Shown piece by piece: positions 19,428-28,199 of a stretch of 64,000 nucleotides of DNA (positions are counted from its first letter, which is position 1; the number at the start of each line of letters is the position of its first letter). Where the stretch lies: contig NZ_JAGTXB010000002.1 of the NCBI RefSeq assembly GCF_018224885.1, forward strand, positions 186,001-250,000, read 5' to 3'. The DNA comes from Chitinophaga hostae (GTDB taxonomy: Bacteria; Bacteroidota; Bacteroidia; Chitinophagales; Chitinophagaceae). The translations under genes and the position numbers were made by a program. Below the pieces are notes generated by a model. It did not search any database and was not told the DNA's origin. It saw nothing but the letters and a program-made list of their open reading frames with translations.

Positions 19428-20468
19428 TTGGGCACTGTTAAAACGATACTGGTTACCCGGTTGTCGGCCATGGGCGATGTAGCCATGACCATACCCGTTA
19501 TGAAACAGGTACTGGATGATAACCCGGATGTGGAGATTGTTTTTGTAACCAACCGGAACTGGGGAGCATTATGCGCCAACATTCCCCGGTTAACCTTTTT
19601 TCCGGCAGATGTAAAGGGTATCCATAAAGGCGTAAAAGGCCTTTACCGTTTGTTCCGCGAAATAGAAAAAGCGCATTCCATTCATGCGGTGGCTGATCTG
19701 CATAACGTATTAAGATCAAAGATTATCCGGACATTCTTCCGCTTTACAGGAACGCCGGTGGCAGCGATTGATAAAGGCCGTGCGGAAAAAAAAGCCCTCA
19801 CCCGGCGGGAGAATAAGGTATTACAACCGCTTACCAGCACTATAGAAAGATATGCGATTGTGTTCAGGCAACTGGGGCTGCGTTGTGAAATGGGCAATAA
19901 ACCCGTTTTCCCGCCCCGTCCTTTGCCTGCATCCGTGACTGCTGTTACAGGCGCCAAAGGGAGCAAAAAGTGGATAGGAATGGCTCCATTTGCCACTTAC
20001 CGCGAAAAGATGTACCCGTTGGAGAAAATGACCGCTGTGTTGGAGATATTGTTACAGGAGCCGGGACAACAGGTGCTGCTGATGGGGGGAGGAAAACAGG
20101 AGGTGGAGCTGCTGACGGGGCTGTCGCAGCGCTACCCGCAGGCAATTGTGGTGGCGGGGCGTTTTTCCCTGGCAGAAGAAATGGCCATTATCAGTCAGCT
20201 GGACGCTATGATCAGCATGGATTCTGCCAATATGCACCTGGCTTCGCTGTTTGGGGTACCGGTAGTATCTGTTTGGGGCGCCACCCACCCTTTTGCGGGC
20301 TTTATGGGATATGCCCAGGCGGCACATAATGCGGTACAGCTGGATGATCTTTCCTGCAGGCCCTGTTCTGTATTTGGCAACAAACCCTGTTTCAGAGGAG
20401 ATCACGCCTGTATGGAATGGATCAAACCCTTACAGATAGTGGAAAAGGTAAATAGGATTGTTTTGTAA
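19428..20468 (+). CDS. Glycosyltransferase family 9 (heptosyltransferase-like)
   Basis: 346 residues from a TTG start at 19428, nine bases after the DUF4254 stop. TTG is chosen because the conserved GT9 N-terminal strand (KTILVTRLSAMGDVAMTIPV) begins right there and no ATG precedes it. The C-terminal GT-B half has IGMAPFATYREKMYPLEKM and the nucleotide-sugar site SMDSANMHLASLFGVPVVSVWGATHP. GT9 enzymes add heptose or similar sugars to the LPS core on the cytoplasmic face of the membrane. Confidence 0.88.
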   Translation: MGTVKTILVTRLSAMGDVAMTIPVMKQVLDDNPDVEIVFVTNRNWGALCANIPRLTFFPADVKGIHKGVKGLYRLFREIEKAHSIHAVADLHNVLRSKIIRTFFRFTGTPVAAIDKGRAEKKALTRRENKVLQPLTSTIERYAIVFRQLGLRCEMGNKPVFPPRPLPASVTAVTGAKGSKKWIGMAPFATYREKMYPLEKMTAVLEILLQEPGQQVLLMGGGKQEVELLTGLSQRYPQAIVVAGRFSLAEEMAIISQLDAMISMDSANMHLASLFGVPVVSVWGATHPFAGFMGYAQAAHNAVQLDDLSCRPCSVFGNKPCFRGDHACMEWIKPLQIVEKVNRIVL

Positions 20469-20520
20469 TGCTTGACTGTAAAGGATTCTAAAGGATATTT
20501 TAAAAATATTGCAAGTTTTT

Positions 20521-20550
20521 TTTGCAGAAATAAAAAAAGTTATACTTTTG
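20521..20550 (+). promoter_or_regulatory. Promoter of tRNA-Gln (first copy)
   Basis: -33 element TTTG (20521-20524) at the end of a T-run, 18-nt spacer, -7 element TACTTTTG (20543-20550). About 22 nt to the mature tRNA 5' end. Confidence 0.8.
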
Positions 20551-20572
20551 CCATCCCAAACAACAAGGGTAG

Positions 20573-20643
20573 TGCCCAATAGTATAATGGTAGTACGACA
20601 GATTTTGGTTCTGTTTGTCTTGGTTCGAATCCAGGTTGGGCAA
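20573..20643 (+). tRNA. tRNA-Gln (anticodon TTG), copy 1
   Basis: 71-nt cloverleaf: acceptor TGCCCAA/TTGGGCA fully Watson-Crick, anticodon stem ACAGA/TCTGT with loop TTTTGGT (anticodon TTG), T-arm CTTGG-TTCGAAT-CCAGG. Discriminator A20643, CCA not encoded. Own promoter and terminator. A second copy 13.4 kb away differs by one base. Confidence 0.95.
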
Positions 20644-20646
20644 CAA

Positions 20647-20684
20647 AAAAAGAGAGAATGGCGTTTTCCATTCTCTCTTTTTAT
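20647..20684 (+). terminator. Terminator of tRNA-Gln copy 1
   Basis: AAAAAGAGAGAATGG (20647-20661) pairs perfectly with CCATTCTCTCTTTTT (20668-20682), loop CGTTTT. Confidence 0.9.
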
Positions 20685-20783
20685 TTTTAGCGGAATAAAT
20701 TTCTGCACAGTCCCCGCACCCACGTTACATATTCTTTTTTGAGTTAATCATTATAAATATTAATTTGTTAGAAACAGAATATC

Positions 20784-22661
20784 TTGAAAATATTTGCCGG
20801 CCTTGTTATGTTGTTGCTATTGTCCGGTACTGCCCAAAGCCAGGAAGAATTTGTTCAATCCCTCCGTAAAGTGCTTCCGACTGTTACCGACAGTGCTCAA
20901 TACGTGGATGTATTGAACAAATTAAGCTTAATATCTTATGAGCAGGACGCCGATAGTACATTGATCTATGCCAACAAAGCCCGGGAAATAGCTTACAGGA
21001 TCGACTATGCAAAAGGCAGAGCAGATGCCACCAACAACCTGGCTATATATTTTGATATAAAAGGGAGCTTTGAACTAGCCCTTCGTTATTATGGCGATGC
21101 CTATAACCAATACACTGCGATCAGCGATTCTTCCAATCTTGTGCAAACCCTGATGAACATTGCCATGGTTTATAGTACCAATGGTAATAATGAAAAGGCA
21201 TTGGATCATTTTAACAGGGCCATGAAGCTGGGCGCCAGGTTAAGAGAGGATTCCATTATGTCGTTGGTCATTTATAATTTCATTCTCCAATACCCGCAAC
21301 AGCTGGCCGCCGATTCAGTGGACCGCTACATCAACAAAGCCATTACGATAGCCCGGAAATACCATGATACCCGCGTTCTGCTGGCAATGGGCCAGTTGCA
21401 GGCCAACAGGTCCTTTCAGACGAAGGATACGGCAAATGGTATGGTTCTGCTGGAGCGTGTGCTGTCGGGATGCCTGCATGAAAAGCTGTATTATATGAGT
21501 CTCGATGTGCTGATCGAACTGGGGGATCTGTATGCCGGCACAGACCCTGCCAAAGCGGTGGGCTTCTACCGGCAGGCATTAAGTATTACAAAAGAAAAGA
21601 ACTACAGCGGTTATGAATTGGATATCAATAACAAGCTGTATGAATTTTATCTCGCCAGAAAAGACAAGCAAAAAGCGGATGAATACAGCGCTGCGTTAGT
21701 TGCGCTTTACCGGGAAAAACAGGGAATAGACAACCAATCGGGTATTGATTATATTACCTATGCCCTGAAGGATCAGCAGCTGGAGGCTATCCGGGAAGAA
21801 AAAGTATATGCCAACCGTTTGCTGTTGTTGGTGGGCATTGCATGTGCGCTGGCAGGCGTGATCATCTATTTGCTTTGGCGGAACAAAAAGAGAGATGAAC
21901 GCATTCATGCCACTTTAGAAAGGCAGTATAAACAACTGGCCACTATAACAGCCGCGCTTGAGGGCAGTAATAAGAATTATGCCCGGCTTATAAGGGTAGT
22001 TGCTCACGACCTGAGGAATCCCATAGGCGCTATCAATGCTTTCACGGGCATGATGCTGGACAGCCCGCCATCGGATTGGGACAAAGAATGGATGATCCTG
22101 ATCGATAATGCCAGCAAAGGATGTTTGCAGCTGATTACGGAGTTACTGGAAACAGATTTCGATATCGGCAATCAACCACTACAGAAGGAACAGGTAGACG
22201 TGATTGCTTTGGCGCAGGAATCGGCGCAGTTATTGGCTTATCGCGCCACGGAAAAAAAACAAACGCTGATTACCCCGGATGCTGCTGCCATTTTTTTATC
22301 CGCAGACAGGCGAAAGCTTTCGCGGGTAGTAGATAACCTGTTGGGAAATGCTATCAAATTTAGCCCGGAGGGAGCCACTATTGAGATCGAGGTGAAAAGG
22401 ACATCCGCAGTAGCGACAGGTAAACCAACCACCGTTATGATATCGGTTCGCGACAATGGTATCGGTATTCCCCGTGAAATGGCCGCGAAAATATTTGAGC
22501 CATTTGAAACTACCATTAAGCGAAAAGGAACATCCGGAGAGCCGTCTTTTGGCCTTGGCCTTTATATCTGCCGGCAGATCATTGAAGCACATGGTGGCCG
22601 TATCTGGTTTGAAAGTGAGCCTGGACAAGGATCCACATTTTATATTTTATTTCAGCAATAA
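20784..22661 (+). CDS. TPR-containing sensor histidine kinase
   Basis: 625 residues from a TTG start, chosen because the signal peptide (MKIFAGLVMLLLLSGTAQSQ) begins there. A periplasmic TPR array lies at about 40-340, a membrane span at about 348-366 (LLLLVGIACALAGVIIYLLW), then the HisKA domain with VVAHDLRNPIG (phospho-acceptor H408) and an HATPase domain with the N box DNLLGNAIKFSPEGA, G1 box RDNGIGIP and G2 box GLGLYICRQI. No receiver domain or partner regulator gene is adjacent, so it is an orphan kinase. The signal it senses is unknown. Confidence 0.9.
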   Translation: MKIFAGLVMLLLLSGTAQSQEEFVQSLRKVLPTVTDSAQYVDVLNKLSLISYEQDADSTLIYANKAREIAYRIDYAKGRADATNNLAIYFDIKGSFELALRYYGDAYNQYTAISDSSNLVQTLMNIAMVYSTNGNNEKALDHFNRAMKLGARLREDSIMSLVIYNFILQYPQQLAADSVDRYINKAITIARKYHDTRVLLAMGQLQANRSFQTKDTANGMVLLERVLSGCLHEKLYYMSLDVLIELGDLYAGTDPAKAVGFYRQALSITKEKNYSGYELDINNKLYEFYLARKDKQKADEYSAALVALYREKQGIDNQSGIDYITYALKDQQLEAIREEKVYANRLLLLVGIACALAGVIIYLLWRNKKRDERIHATLERQYKQLATITAALEGSNKNYARLIRVVAHDLRNPIGAINAFTGMMLDSPPSDWDKEWMILIDNASKGCLQLITELLETDFDIGNQPLQKEQVDVIALAQESAQLLAYRATEKKQTLITPDAAAIFLSADRRKLSRVVDNLLGNAIKFSPEGATIEIEVKRTSAVATGKPTTVMISVRDNGIGIPREMAAKIFEPFETTIKRKGTSGEPSFGLGLYICRQIIEAHGGRIWFESEPGQGSTFYILFQQ

Positions 22662-22689
22662 GCGCCCGGCTTGTCGCAGGCTTTTGTAA

Positions 22690-23754
22690 TCAGGGAATCA
22701 CTTTCATTTTCCTGAAATGATCGAAGATCTCCATAAACATGGCTTCTGTATCTACAAACTCGTGAAACCCTGCCCTGCGGGCTTTGGAGCCATCCGCAAA
22801 AAAATCGTAGTCCCAGGAAAATACAAAGTCGCCGAATTTCCAGGAAGAAACTTCCGCATAGCTGTATTTAAGTCCATACTTTTCCATCATGGCATTCCAG
22901 AGAGGTTCTTTATCAGCCATCACCACATCGAGTTGCATCGGTAAGGGATCGGCTGTTTCGAGGCCAAAATAACGGGCAATTCGTGGCCAGAGATCGGACC
23001 AGCGGAACAGGTCACCGTTGTTGATATTAAAAGCTTCATTGGCGCCGGCAGGGCTTTCTGCCGCCCATGCGGTGGCCTTCGCCAGCAGGCCGGCGTCCGT
23101 CATTTCCATCAGCTTATTGTAAGCGCTGGGTTTACCGGGAAACCGGAGCGGCAGTCCCAGTTCTTTGGAGATAGCCGCATACACGGCAATCACCATGGCC
23201 AGGTTCATAGGGTTACCCAGTGCAAAACCACCCACTACAGAAGGCCGTATGGCCGACCAGGTCCAGGACTTCCCTACCTGTGCTTTCTCCAGGAAATGTT
23301 GTTGTTCGATATTGAATTCCGGCGGCATAAAGGTGCCGGCATCGGATTCGCGGGCAGGTGTTTTAAAAGGACCGAGGTGAGCGCCATAAACTTTATATCC
23401 CTGCATCAGGCTGATGTGCTGTAATTGTTTGGCTACCGGTTCCACTGCTTCTATCACGTTGCGGAGCATGGTCATGTTAGGCGCTACCAGCGCGGCCCAG
23501 CTGTCGCGGTCCTGGTAGGCGGCATAAAATATATGCGTTACCGTAGTCAGCACACCCAGTTTTTCCTGGCTGTCTTCCCGGCTCATTAAATCTACCGCTA
23601 TATGTTTCATGTGTGGACCGTCGTCGCCACCTCTTCTCGACAAACCAATAATATCCCAGGTGCCCTGCGCCAGCAGCCAGTCTGATAAGTTACGTCCTAT
23701 TACTCCCTGTGCGCCTGCGATCAGCGCCACTTTCCGATTATTATGCTGTTCCAT
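22690..23754 (-). CDS. PRISE-type short-chain dehydrogenase/reductase
   Basis: 354 residues. Rossmann start VALIAGAQGVIGRNL with G14-x-x-G17-x-x-G20, then NADPH-type basic residues in GLSRRGG. The segment LMQGYKVYGAHLGPFKTPARESD corresponds to the catalytic Lys region of progesterone 5-beta-reductase/iridoid-synthase-like (PRISE) enzymes, and WSAIRPSVVGGFA follows. Such enzymes reduce the C=C bond of enones. Divergent from an AraC regulator 101 bp away, which may control it. Alternative name: NAD-dependent epimerase family protein. Confidence 0.75.
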   Translation of the reverse strand: MEQHNNRKVALIAGAQGVIGRNLSDWLLAQGTWDIIGLSRRGGDDGPHMKHIAVDLMSREDSQEKLGVLTTVTHIFYAAYQDRDSWAALVAPNMTMLRNVIEAVEPVAKQLQHISLMQGYKVYGAHLGPFKTPARESDAGTFMPPEFNIEQQHFLEKAQVGKSWTWSAIRPSVVGGFALGNPMNLAMVIAVYAAISKELGLPLRFPGKPSAYNKLMEMTDAGLLAKATAWAAESPAGANEAFNINNGDLFRWSDLWPRIARYFGLETADPLPMQLDVVMADKEPLWNAMMEKYGLKYSYAEVSSWKFGDFVFSWDYDFFADGSKARRAGFHEFVDTEAMFMEIFDHFRKMKVIP

Positions 23755-23855
23755 ATCCGTTTTGTAATTTTAGTTTGATTTTGATAACACAAAGGTCGGT
23801 CCCCGCATTTTACTATACTTGTACATCGAGGGGGTTAATTGGTATATTTCAAAGG

Positions 23856-24692
23856 ATGAAGAGATACATACAACATGAATACCTGAAAATATCGCACTTT
23901 ACGGCCACAGCGTGGACGCACCCGGTGCATAATCACAATCATTTCGAGCTTATTTTTATACATCGCGGCAGTGGCACGCATTGTATATCGGGAATGAATT
24001 ACCCGTACAACGGCCCGTGTTTGTTCCTGCTGGCGCCTTGCGACGCGCATCATTTTGAAATTGCTGCTGCTACTGCTTTTACTTTTATCAAATTCACCAA
24101 TGTATATCTTCATGGCAGCGGTAGCATACGGCTGCAGCAAAGCTGGAACCAGGAGCTGGACAGGTTGCTGGTGCAGGCCCGGGAGAAAAGGGCATTTATC
24201 CCGGAAACAAAGCGCATGGAACAATTGATAGAGCTTGTAACAGAAGAGTGGCAGGATGCAAAAGAAGAAAATAACGAAACGATCTTTTTCCTGTTGCAGG
24301 CATTGTTTACGATGATAAAAAAAGCGGGCGACGCTGAACTCCCATCGCCGGCGCCGGCGGGAGGCGCGCGTGTAACCGAAATCCTGCACTATATCCACGA
24401 ACATATACATCAAACGGAAGAAATACAGATAGAACAGCTCGCAGATATTTTTGGTTACTCCAAATACTACCTGGGTACTTTCTTTAAAGAACAAACGGGG
24501 AGTACCTTGCGGGAGTATGTGAACCGGTATAAATTACATCTGCTGGAAAACAGGCTGCATTACAGCAATTTTTCGTTAAAGGAAATCAGCTATGAGCTGG
24601 GGTTTAACGACCAGAGCCACCTGAATAAATTTTTCCGGAAATATCATGACGTGAGTCCTTCGGCTTACCGGGAACAGGTACAGGCGTCCTGA
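23856..24692 (+). CDS. AraC-family transcriptional regulator
   Basis: 278 residues from ATG 23856, which has AAAGG just upstream; the open frame extends back to 23709 but that part overlaps the divergent gene and is not expected to be coding. N-terminal cupin-like sensor: HPVHNHNHFELIFIHRGSGTH. C-terminal double helix-turn-helix (about 185-275) with LADIFGYSKYYLGTFFKEQTGSTLREYVNRYKL and ISYELGFNDQSHLNKFFRKYHDVSPSAYR. Probably regulates the adjacent divergent reductase. Confidence 0.87.
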   Translation: MKRYIQHEYLKISHFTATAWTHPVHNHNHFELIFIHRGSGTHCISGMNYPYNGPCLFLLAPCDAHHFEIAAATAFTFIKFTNVYLHGSGSIRLQQSWNQELDRLLVQAREKRAFIPETKRMEQLIELVTEEWQDAKEENNETIFFLLQALFTMIKKAGDAELPSPAPAGGARVTEILHYIHEHIHQTEEIQIEQLADIFGYSKYYLGTFFKEQTGSTLREYVNRYKLHLLENRLHYSNFSLKEISYELGFNDQSHLNKFFRKYHDVSPSAYREQVQAS

Positions 24693-24799
24693 TTCTTTTT
24701 GATGCGTATTGAGGTTATAAATTCCTGCAGATTTCACCGCTAGTAAAAAACAAAGTATATTGGGGTTTGCACATGCAATCACCTATATAACTGTCAATT

Positions 24800-25588
24800 A
24801 TGGAACACCTGCTTACCGTCGACGCATTGATCAGTCTTTTAACGCTGACGGTGCTGGAAATAGTGTTGGGTATCGACAATATTGTATTTATTTCTATCCT
24901 GGCAGCGAAGCTGCCGGCCGACAAACAAAAAAAGGCGCGCCGTTTAGGGCTGGGCCTGGCGATGTTTGTACGTGTTTTGCTGTTGTTGTCGATCAGCTGG
25001 ATCATGTCGCTTACCAAGCCACTTTTTAATATAGGCGAATGGATAGGGGTGCAAAATGTGGAATGGCTGGAAAAGACGGCTATTTCCGGCCGTGATCTTA
25101 TTTTGCTGATCGGCGGACTTTTCCTGATCTATAAAAGCACTGCTGAAATACATGAAAAGCTGGAGGGCGGCGAGCATGCCGAAACCAAAGGAAAAGCGCT
25201 TGGATTTGGGCAGGTGATTATACAGATATTGTTGCTGGATATTGTGTTTTCGCTGGATTCCGTGATTACCGCGGTGGGGATGGCCGATCATGTGGAAATT
25301 ATGATTGCGGCGGTAGTAATAGCGGTGGCGGTGATGATGCTGGCGGCTGAATCGATCAGTAATTTTGTGAACAAACATCCAACGGTGAAAATGCTGGCGT
25401 TGTCTTTCCTTTTACTGATCGGTGTATCGCTGATTGCCGAAAGTTTTGATCAGCATATTCCCAAAGGGTATATTTATTTCGCGATGGCCTTCTCCGTATT
25501 TATAGAAGTACTGAACCTGAAAATGAGGTCGCGCTCAGAGAAGCCGGTAAAGCTGCATCAGCCTGAATTACCGGAAAAAGATAAGTAG
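24800..25588 (+). CDS. TerC-family membrane protein
   Basis: 262 residues, about seven to eight membrane spans. Both acidic TerC motifs are present: LEIVLGIDNIVFISIL near the N terminus and LLDIVFSLDSVITAVGM in the middle, with Asp residues inside spans as expected for metal transport. Family members (TerC, Alx) are linked to tellurite resistance or manganese export. No yybP-ykoY riboswitch, which often controls such genes, was recognised upstream. The C-terminal tail is charged and cytoplasmic. Confidence 0.88.
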   Translation: MEHLLTVDALISLLTLTVLEIVLGIDNIVFISILAAKLPADKQKKARRLGLGLAMFVRVLLLLSISWIMSLTKPLFNIGEWIGVQNVEWLEKTAISGRDLILLIGGLFLIYKSTAEIHEKLEGGEHAETKGKALGFGQVIIQILLLDIVFSLDSVITAVGMADHVEIMIAAVVIAVAVMMLAAESISNFVNKHPTVKMLALSFLLLIGVSLIAESFDQHIPKGYIYFAMAFSVFIEVLNLKMRSRSEKPVKLHQPELPEKDK

Positions 25589-25659
25589 GTATTACATCTT
25601 CCTGAAAAATGATGTATGGTATGTAAGAAAGAAATAGCTTTGCCCAAAATTTTGTTGTC

Positions 25660-26052
25660 ATGAACTTTTACACACGGAAATGGGTAAAGCCGGAGGATCT
25701 GAATGCTCACGGTACTTTATTTGGTGGCAGCCTGCTGCGCTGGATCGATGAAGAAGCGGCGATTTATTCTATTATTCAGCTGGGCACCAACCGTTGTGTA
25801 ACAAAATACATGTCTGAAATCAACTTTATCAACTCTGCTAAACAAGGCGATATTGTGGAGTTGGGTATAAAGGCCACTCACTTTGGCCGTACCTCTCTTA
25901 CGCTTACCTGCCAGGTGAGGAACAAGATCACCCAGAAAACTATTCTCACCGTAGATAAAATGGTGTTTGTAAGTGTGGATGAAAGCGGTAAACCTGTACC
26001 TCATGGTAAAACCGAAATAACGTATACGGATGAACGATTGAGAGAAGAATAG
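25660..26052 (+). CDS. Acyl-CoA thioesterase (YciA-like, hot-dog fold)
   Basis: 130 residues, single hot-dog domain. The motif DLNAHGTLFGGSLLRWIDEEAA has the conserved N-G-x-x-FGG-x-x-x-x-x-D pattern with the catalytic Asp. MSEINFINSAKQGDIVELG and HFGRTSLTLTCQV follow, as in YciA-type enzymes that hydrolyse acyl-CoA. Upstream TAGCTTTG (25635-25642) fits a -7 element without a clear -33. It ends 3 bp from the convergent DUF1634 gene. Confidence 0.87.
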   Translation: MNFYTRKWVKPEDLNAHGTLFGGSLLRWIDEEAAIYSIIQLGTNRCVTKYMSEINFINSAKQGDIVELGIKATHFGRTSLTLTCQVRNKITQKTILTVDKMVFVSVDESGKPVPHGKTEITYTDERLREE

Positions 26053-26055
26053 CAT

Positions 26056-26451
26056 TTATACTTTTAGTCCGCCGAACATACTGAACAATATAATACCCAG
26101 CACCAGCGTGGTAATCATTACATAGAGCTTGTCTCTTTCCATTGCAAATGCAATTCCGGAGAAGAAAATACGTAACAGGGGTGTAGCCAGCATTACAAGT
26201 ACGCCCAGCTGTATAATTTCGGTAGCACTGCCGCTGGCTACTCCGCGGAAGATACCGCCAAAGGAAGTATATTCTGCTCCCTCTCCTTTAAATGCCGCGT
26301 AGTCCGGAACGCTGGCTGCGCCTTGTTGGGCGAGATAAAGGATACCGCCCACTAAGGCGATAGAACAGGCGGTGATCACGCCGGTTCTCAGCACCTGTCC
26401 GATAAATAATTCAATGTCGCGGTCAACCAATAATTTCTTTATCTGTTTCAT
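26056..26451 (-). CDS. DUF1634 membrane protein (TSUP partner)
   Basis: 131 residues, three predicted spans: VITACSIALVGGILYLAQ, TEIIQLGVLVMLATPLLRIFF and YVMITTLVLGIILFSMFGG. This matches DUF1634, a family normally encoded next to a TauE/SafE transporter, as here (11 nt after its stop). Probably an accessory subunit of the anion exporter; inferred from linkage. Confidence 0.82.
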   Translation of the reverse strand: MKQIKKLLVDRDIELFIGQVLRTGVITACSIALVGGILYLAQQGAASVPDYAAFKGEGAEYTSFGGIFRGVASGSATEIIQLGVLVMLATPLLRIFFSGIAFAMERDKLYVMITTLVLGIILFSMFGGLKV

Positions 26452-26462
26452 GATACCGTCAA

Positions 26463-27296
26463 TTAGAACTGGTGATTAAATCCGTTGTAGATCATTTCTA
26501 TGGCTACAAAGGTGATGGCTACACTAAAAATAATCCGCAATGTTTGCGGGTTCATCATGGTGAGTAACCGCGCGCCGGTGAAGGCGCCGCCTAATACGCC
26601 CAATACCACCGGAAAGGCAATGCCTGGCTCAATGTAGCCGCGCTGCAGGTATACCACGGCGCTGGCAGCAGCAGTAACACCAATCATAAAATTGCTGGTG
26701 GTGGTACTCACTTTAAAGGGTATACGCATAGCGCCGTCCATGGCGAGTACTTTTAATGCGCCGGAACCGATACCCAGCAGGCCCGACAGCACGCCTGCCA
26801 GCAGCATGATAGAAAAGCCACCGCCCACATTTTTCAGTTTGTAATTCACTTCCCCGGTGGCAGTAGGGTAGCTGCTGTTGAGTTTTAAAAGGTAGGATAG
26901 CTTACTACCTGTTTGCTCCAGGTGTTCATGTTTTTTGCGGATCGTCATGGCGGCGGAGAAGATGAGTACTACGCCCAACAGAATGGCGATGGCATTTACT
27001 GGCATAAATACGGCGATGAGTGCGCCTGTTACGGCACCCGTGGTGGTGGCTATTTCCAGGAACATGCCCAACCGTATATTAGTAATACCTTCTTTTATAT
27101 AGGACGTAGCGGCCCCGGAGGAATTGGCAATAGAAGCCAGCAATGCAGCGCCGATGGCATAGCGGATGTCAACATGAAATATCAGCGTGAGCAAAGGGAT
27201 CAGGATCACGCCGCCTCCCAACCCGGTTAATGAGCCCAGCAATCCTGCCATGTAAGCGCTTACCAGCAGGATCAGGCTAAAGATCAGAATATTCAT
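26463..27296 (-). CDS. TauE/SafE (TSUP) family anion transporter
   Basis: 277 residues, about eight spans, with the two TSUP half-repeats: LLGSLTGLGGGVILIPLLTLIF near the N terminus and GVLSGLLGIGSGALKVLAMDGAMRIPFKVSTTTSNFMIGVTAAASA in the second half. TSUP proteins move sulfite, sulfoacetate or other small organic anions across the inner membrane. Middle gene of a GntR-TSUP-DUF1634 operon, so the substrate probably relates to the effector of the GntR regulator. Confidence 0.87.
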   Translation of the reverse strand: MNILIFSLILLVSAYMAGLLGSLTGLGGGVILIPLLTLIFHVDIRYAIGAALLASIANSSGAATSYIKEGITNIRLGMFLEIATTTGAVTGALIAVFMPVNAIAILLGVVLIFSAAMTIRKKHEHLEQTGSKLSYLLKLNSSYPTATGEVNYKLKNVGGGFSIMLLAGVLSGLLGIGSGALKVLAMDGAMRIPFKVSTTTSNFMIGVTAAASAVVYLQRGYIEPGIAFPVVLGVLGGAFTGARLLTMMNPQTLRIIFSVAITFVAIEMIYNGFNHQF

Positions 27297-27306
27297 CTTT
27301 CAAAAA

Positions 27307-27960
27307 TTAATAGTTGTTGTCCAGTATATCTTCCATTACCTGTTTTGATAGCTTTGCATTCCCGCTCTTGATGGCTTTATACAGGGCTTCATGCATATGG
27401 TGACTGATGGCAAAATGACTGATACTTTGTGTATCCCGTTTGGTGAAAAAGTCGCGTATCACTACGCTGAAGCTGCGGAACAGATCGGCCAGGACATTAT
27501 TGCCGGAAGCTTTGGCGATGGCAATATGGAAGGCAATGTCTGCATCGAGGCATTGCTGGTATTGTTGTTCAAGGATGGCTTTTTTGCGTTGCTCCAGCAG
27601 GTGCTTCATCTGCTGTATATCTTCTTTGGTGTGGTTTTCGGCTGCCAGCTTCACTATTTCGTAGTCCAGCATCCGTCGCACCTGGTTAATTTCTTCGAAG
27701 TCGGCCCGCCGCAGGCGCTGGTCGAGCGATTCGGCTTTAACGGTTTCGTTCACGAAGGTGCCGGCGCCCTGCTGTACGCGTAAAATGCCTGACATGGCCA
27801 GGGTTTTAATGGCTTCTCTTATAGTGGAGCGGCCCACGGAATACTGTACCATCAATTCAGGTTCCGCCGGTATTTTCTGTCCGGGCTTATATTTTCCCTG
27901 GGAAATATCCTTCTGTATGGCGCTGATGACACGGTCGGATAATTTGGATGTTTGATCCAT
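27307..27960 (-). CDS. GntR/FadR-family transcriptional regulator
   Basis: 217 residues from ATG 27960 (MDQTSKLSDRVI); a GTG two codons upstream is an alternative. The winged helix at about 8-72 has YKPGQKIPAEPELMVQYSVGRSTIREAIKTLAMSGILRVQQGAGTFV. The C-terminal FCD ligand domain carries metal-site histidines in CLDADIAFHIAIAKASGN and HHMHEALYKAIKSGN. FCD regulators usually sense organic acids. It heads the operon with the TSUP genes and has a 9-2-9 inverted repeat upstream, suggesting autoregulation. Confidence 0.88.
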   Translation of the reverse strand: MDQTSKLSDRVISAIQKDISQGKYKPGQKIPAEPELMVQYSVGRSTIREAIKTLAMSGILRVQQGAGTFVNETVKAESLDQRLRRADFEEINQVRRMLDYEIVKLAAENHTKEDIQQMKHLLEQRKKAILEQQYQQCLDADIAFHIAIAKASGNNVLADLFRSFSVVIRDFFTKRDTQSISHFAISHHMHEALYKAIKSGNAKLSKQVMEDILDNNY

Positions 27961-27986
27961 AAACACTGATTTACCACATAAAGGTA

Positions 27987-28006
27987 TGATGTTTATTTAA
28001 ACATCA
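27987..28006. promoter_or_regulatory. Inverted-repeat operator before the GntR gene
   Basis: TGATGTTTA (27987-27995), TT, TAAACATCA (27998-28006): perfect 9-bp arms, 26 nt upstream of the regulator's ATG. Probable autoregulatory site; it could also affect the divergent SGNH-FAD operon at 28200. Confidence 0.6.
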
Positions 28007-28199
28007 GATGTTTTATTTTTTTAAAGAAAAAAACAGGAGGAAGCGAAGCTATCATGACAAAAAGCGATCCTGACTATAGGAAACATGCGTTGTGTATTGT
28101 ATTTTATGTCGCCAATAATGCCATGTTATTTCTCCCTATGGTATTTTATAAAAATACAGGCGAAATGGCTGTTCATGACAGGATATAAAACATTACCCA

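Noticed and set aside
23709-23855. N-terminal extension of the AraC gene
   Set aside because: It overlaps the start of the divergent reductase and has no cupin similarity; ATG 23856 has AAAGG upstream.
24693-24799. yybP-ykoY manganese riboswitch before TerC
   Set aside because: The conserved riboswitch core was not found in this 107-bp spacer.
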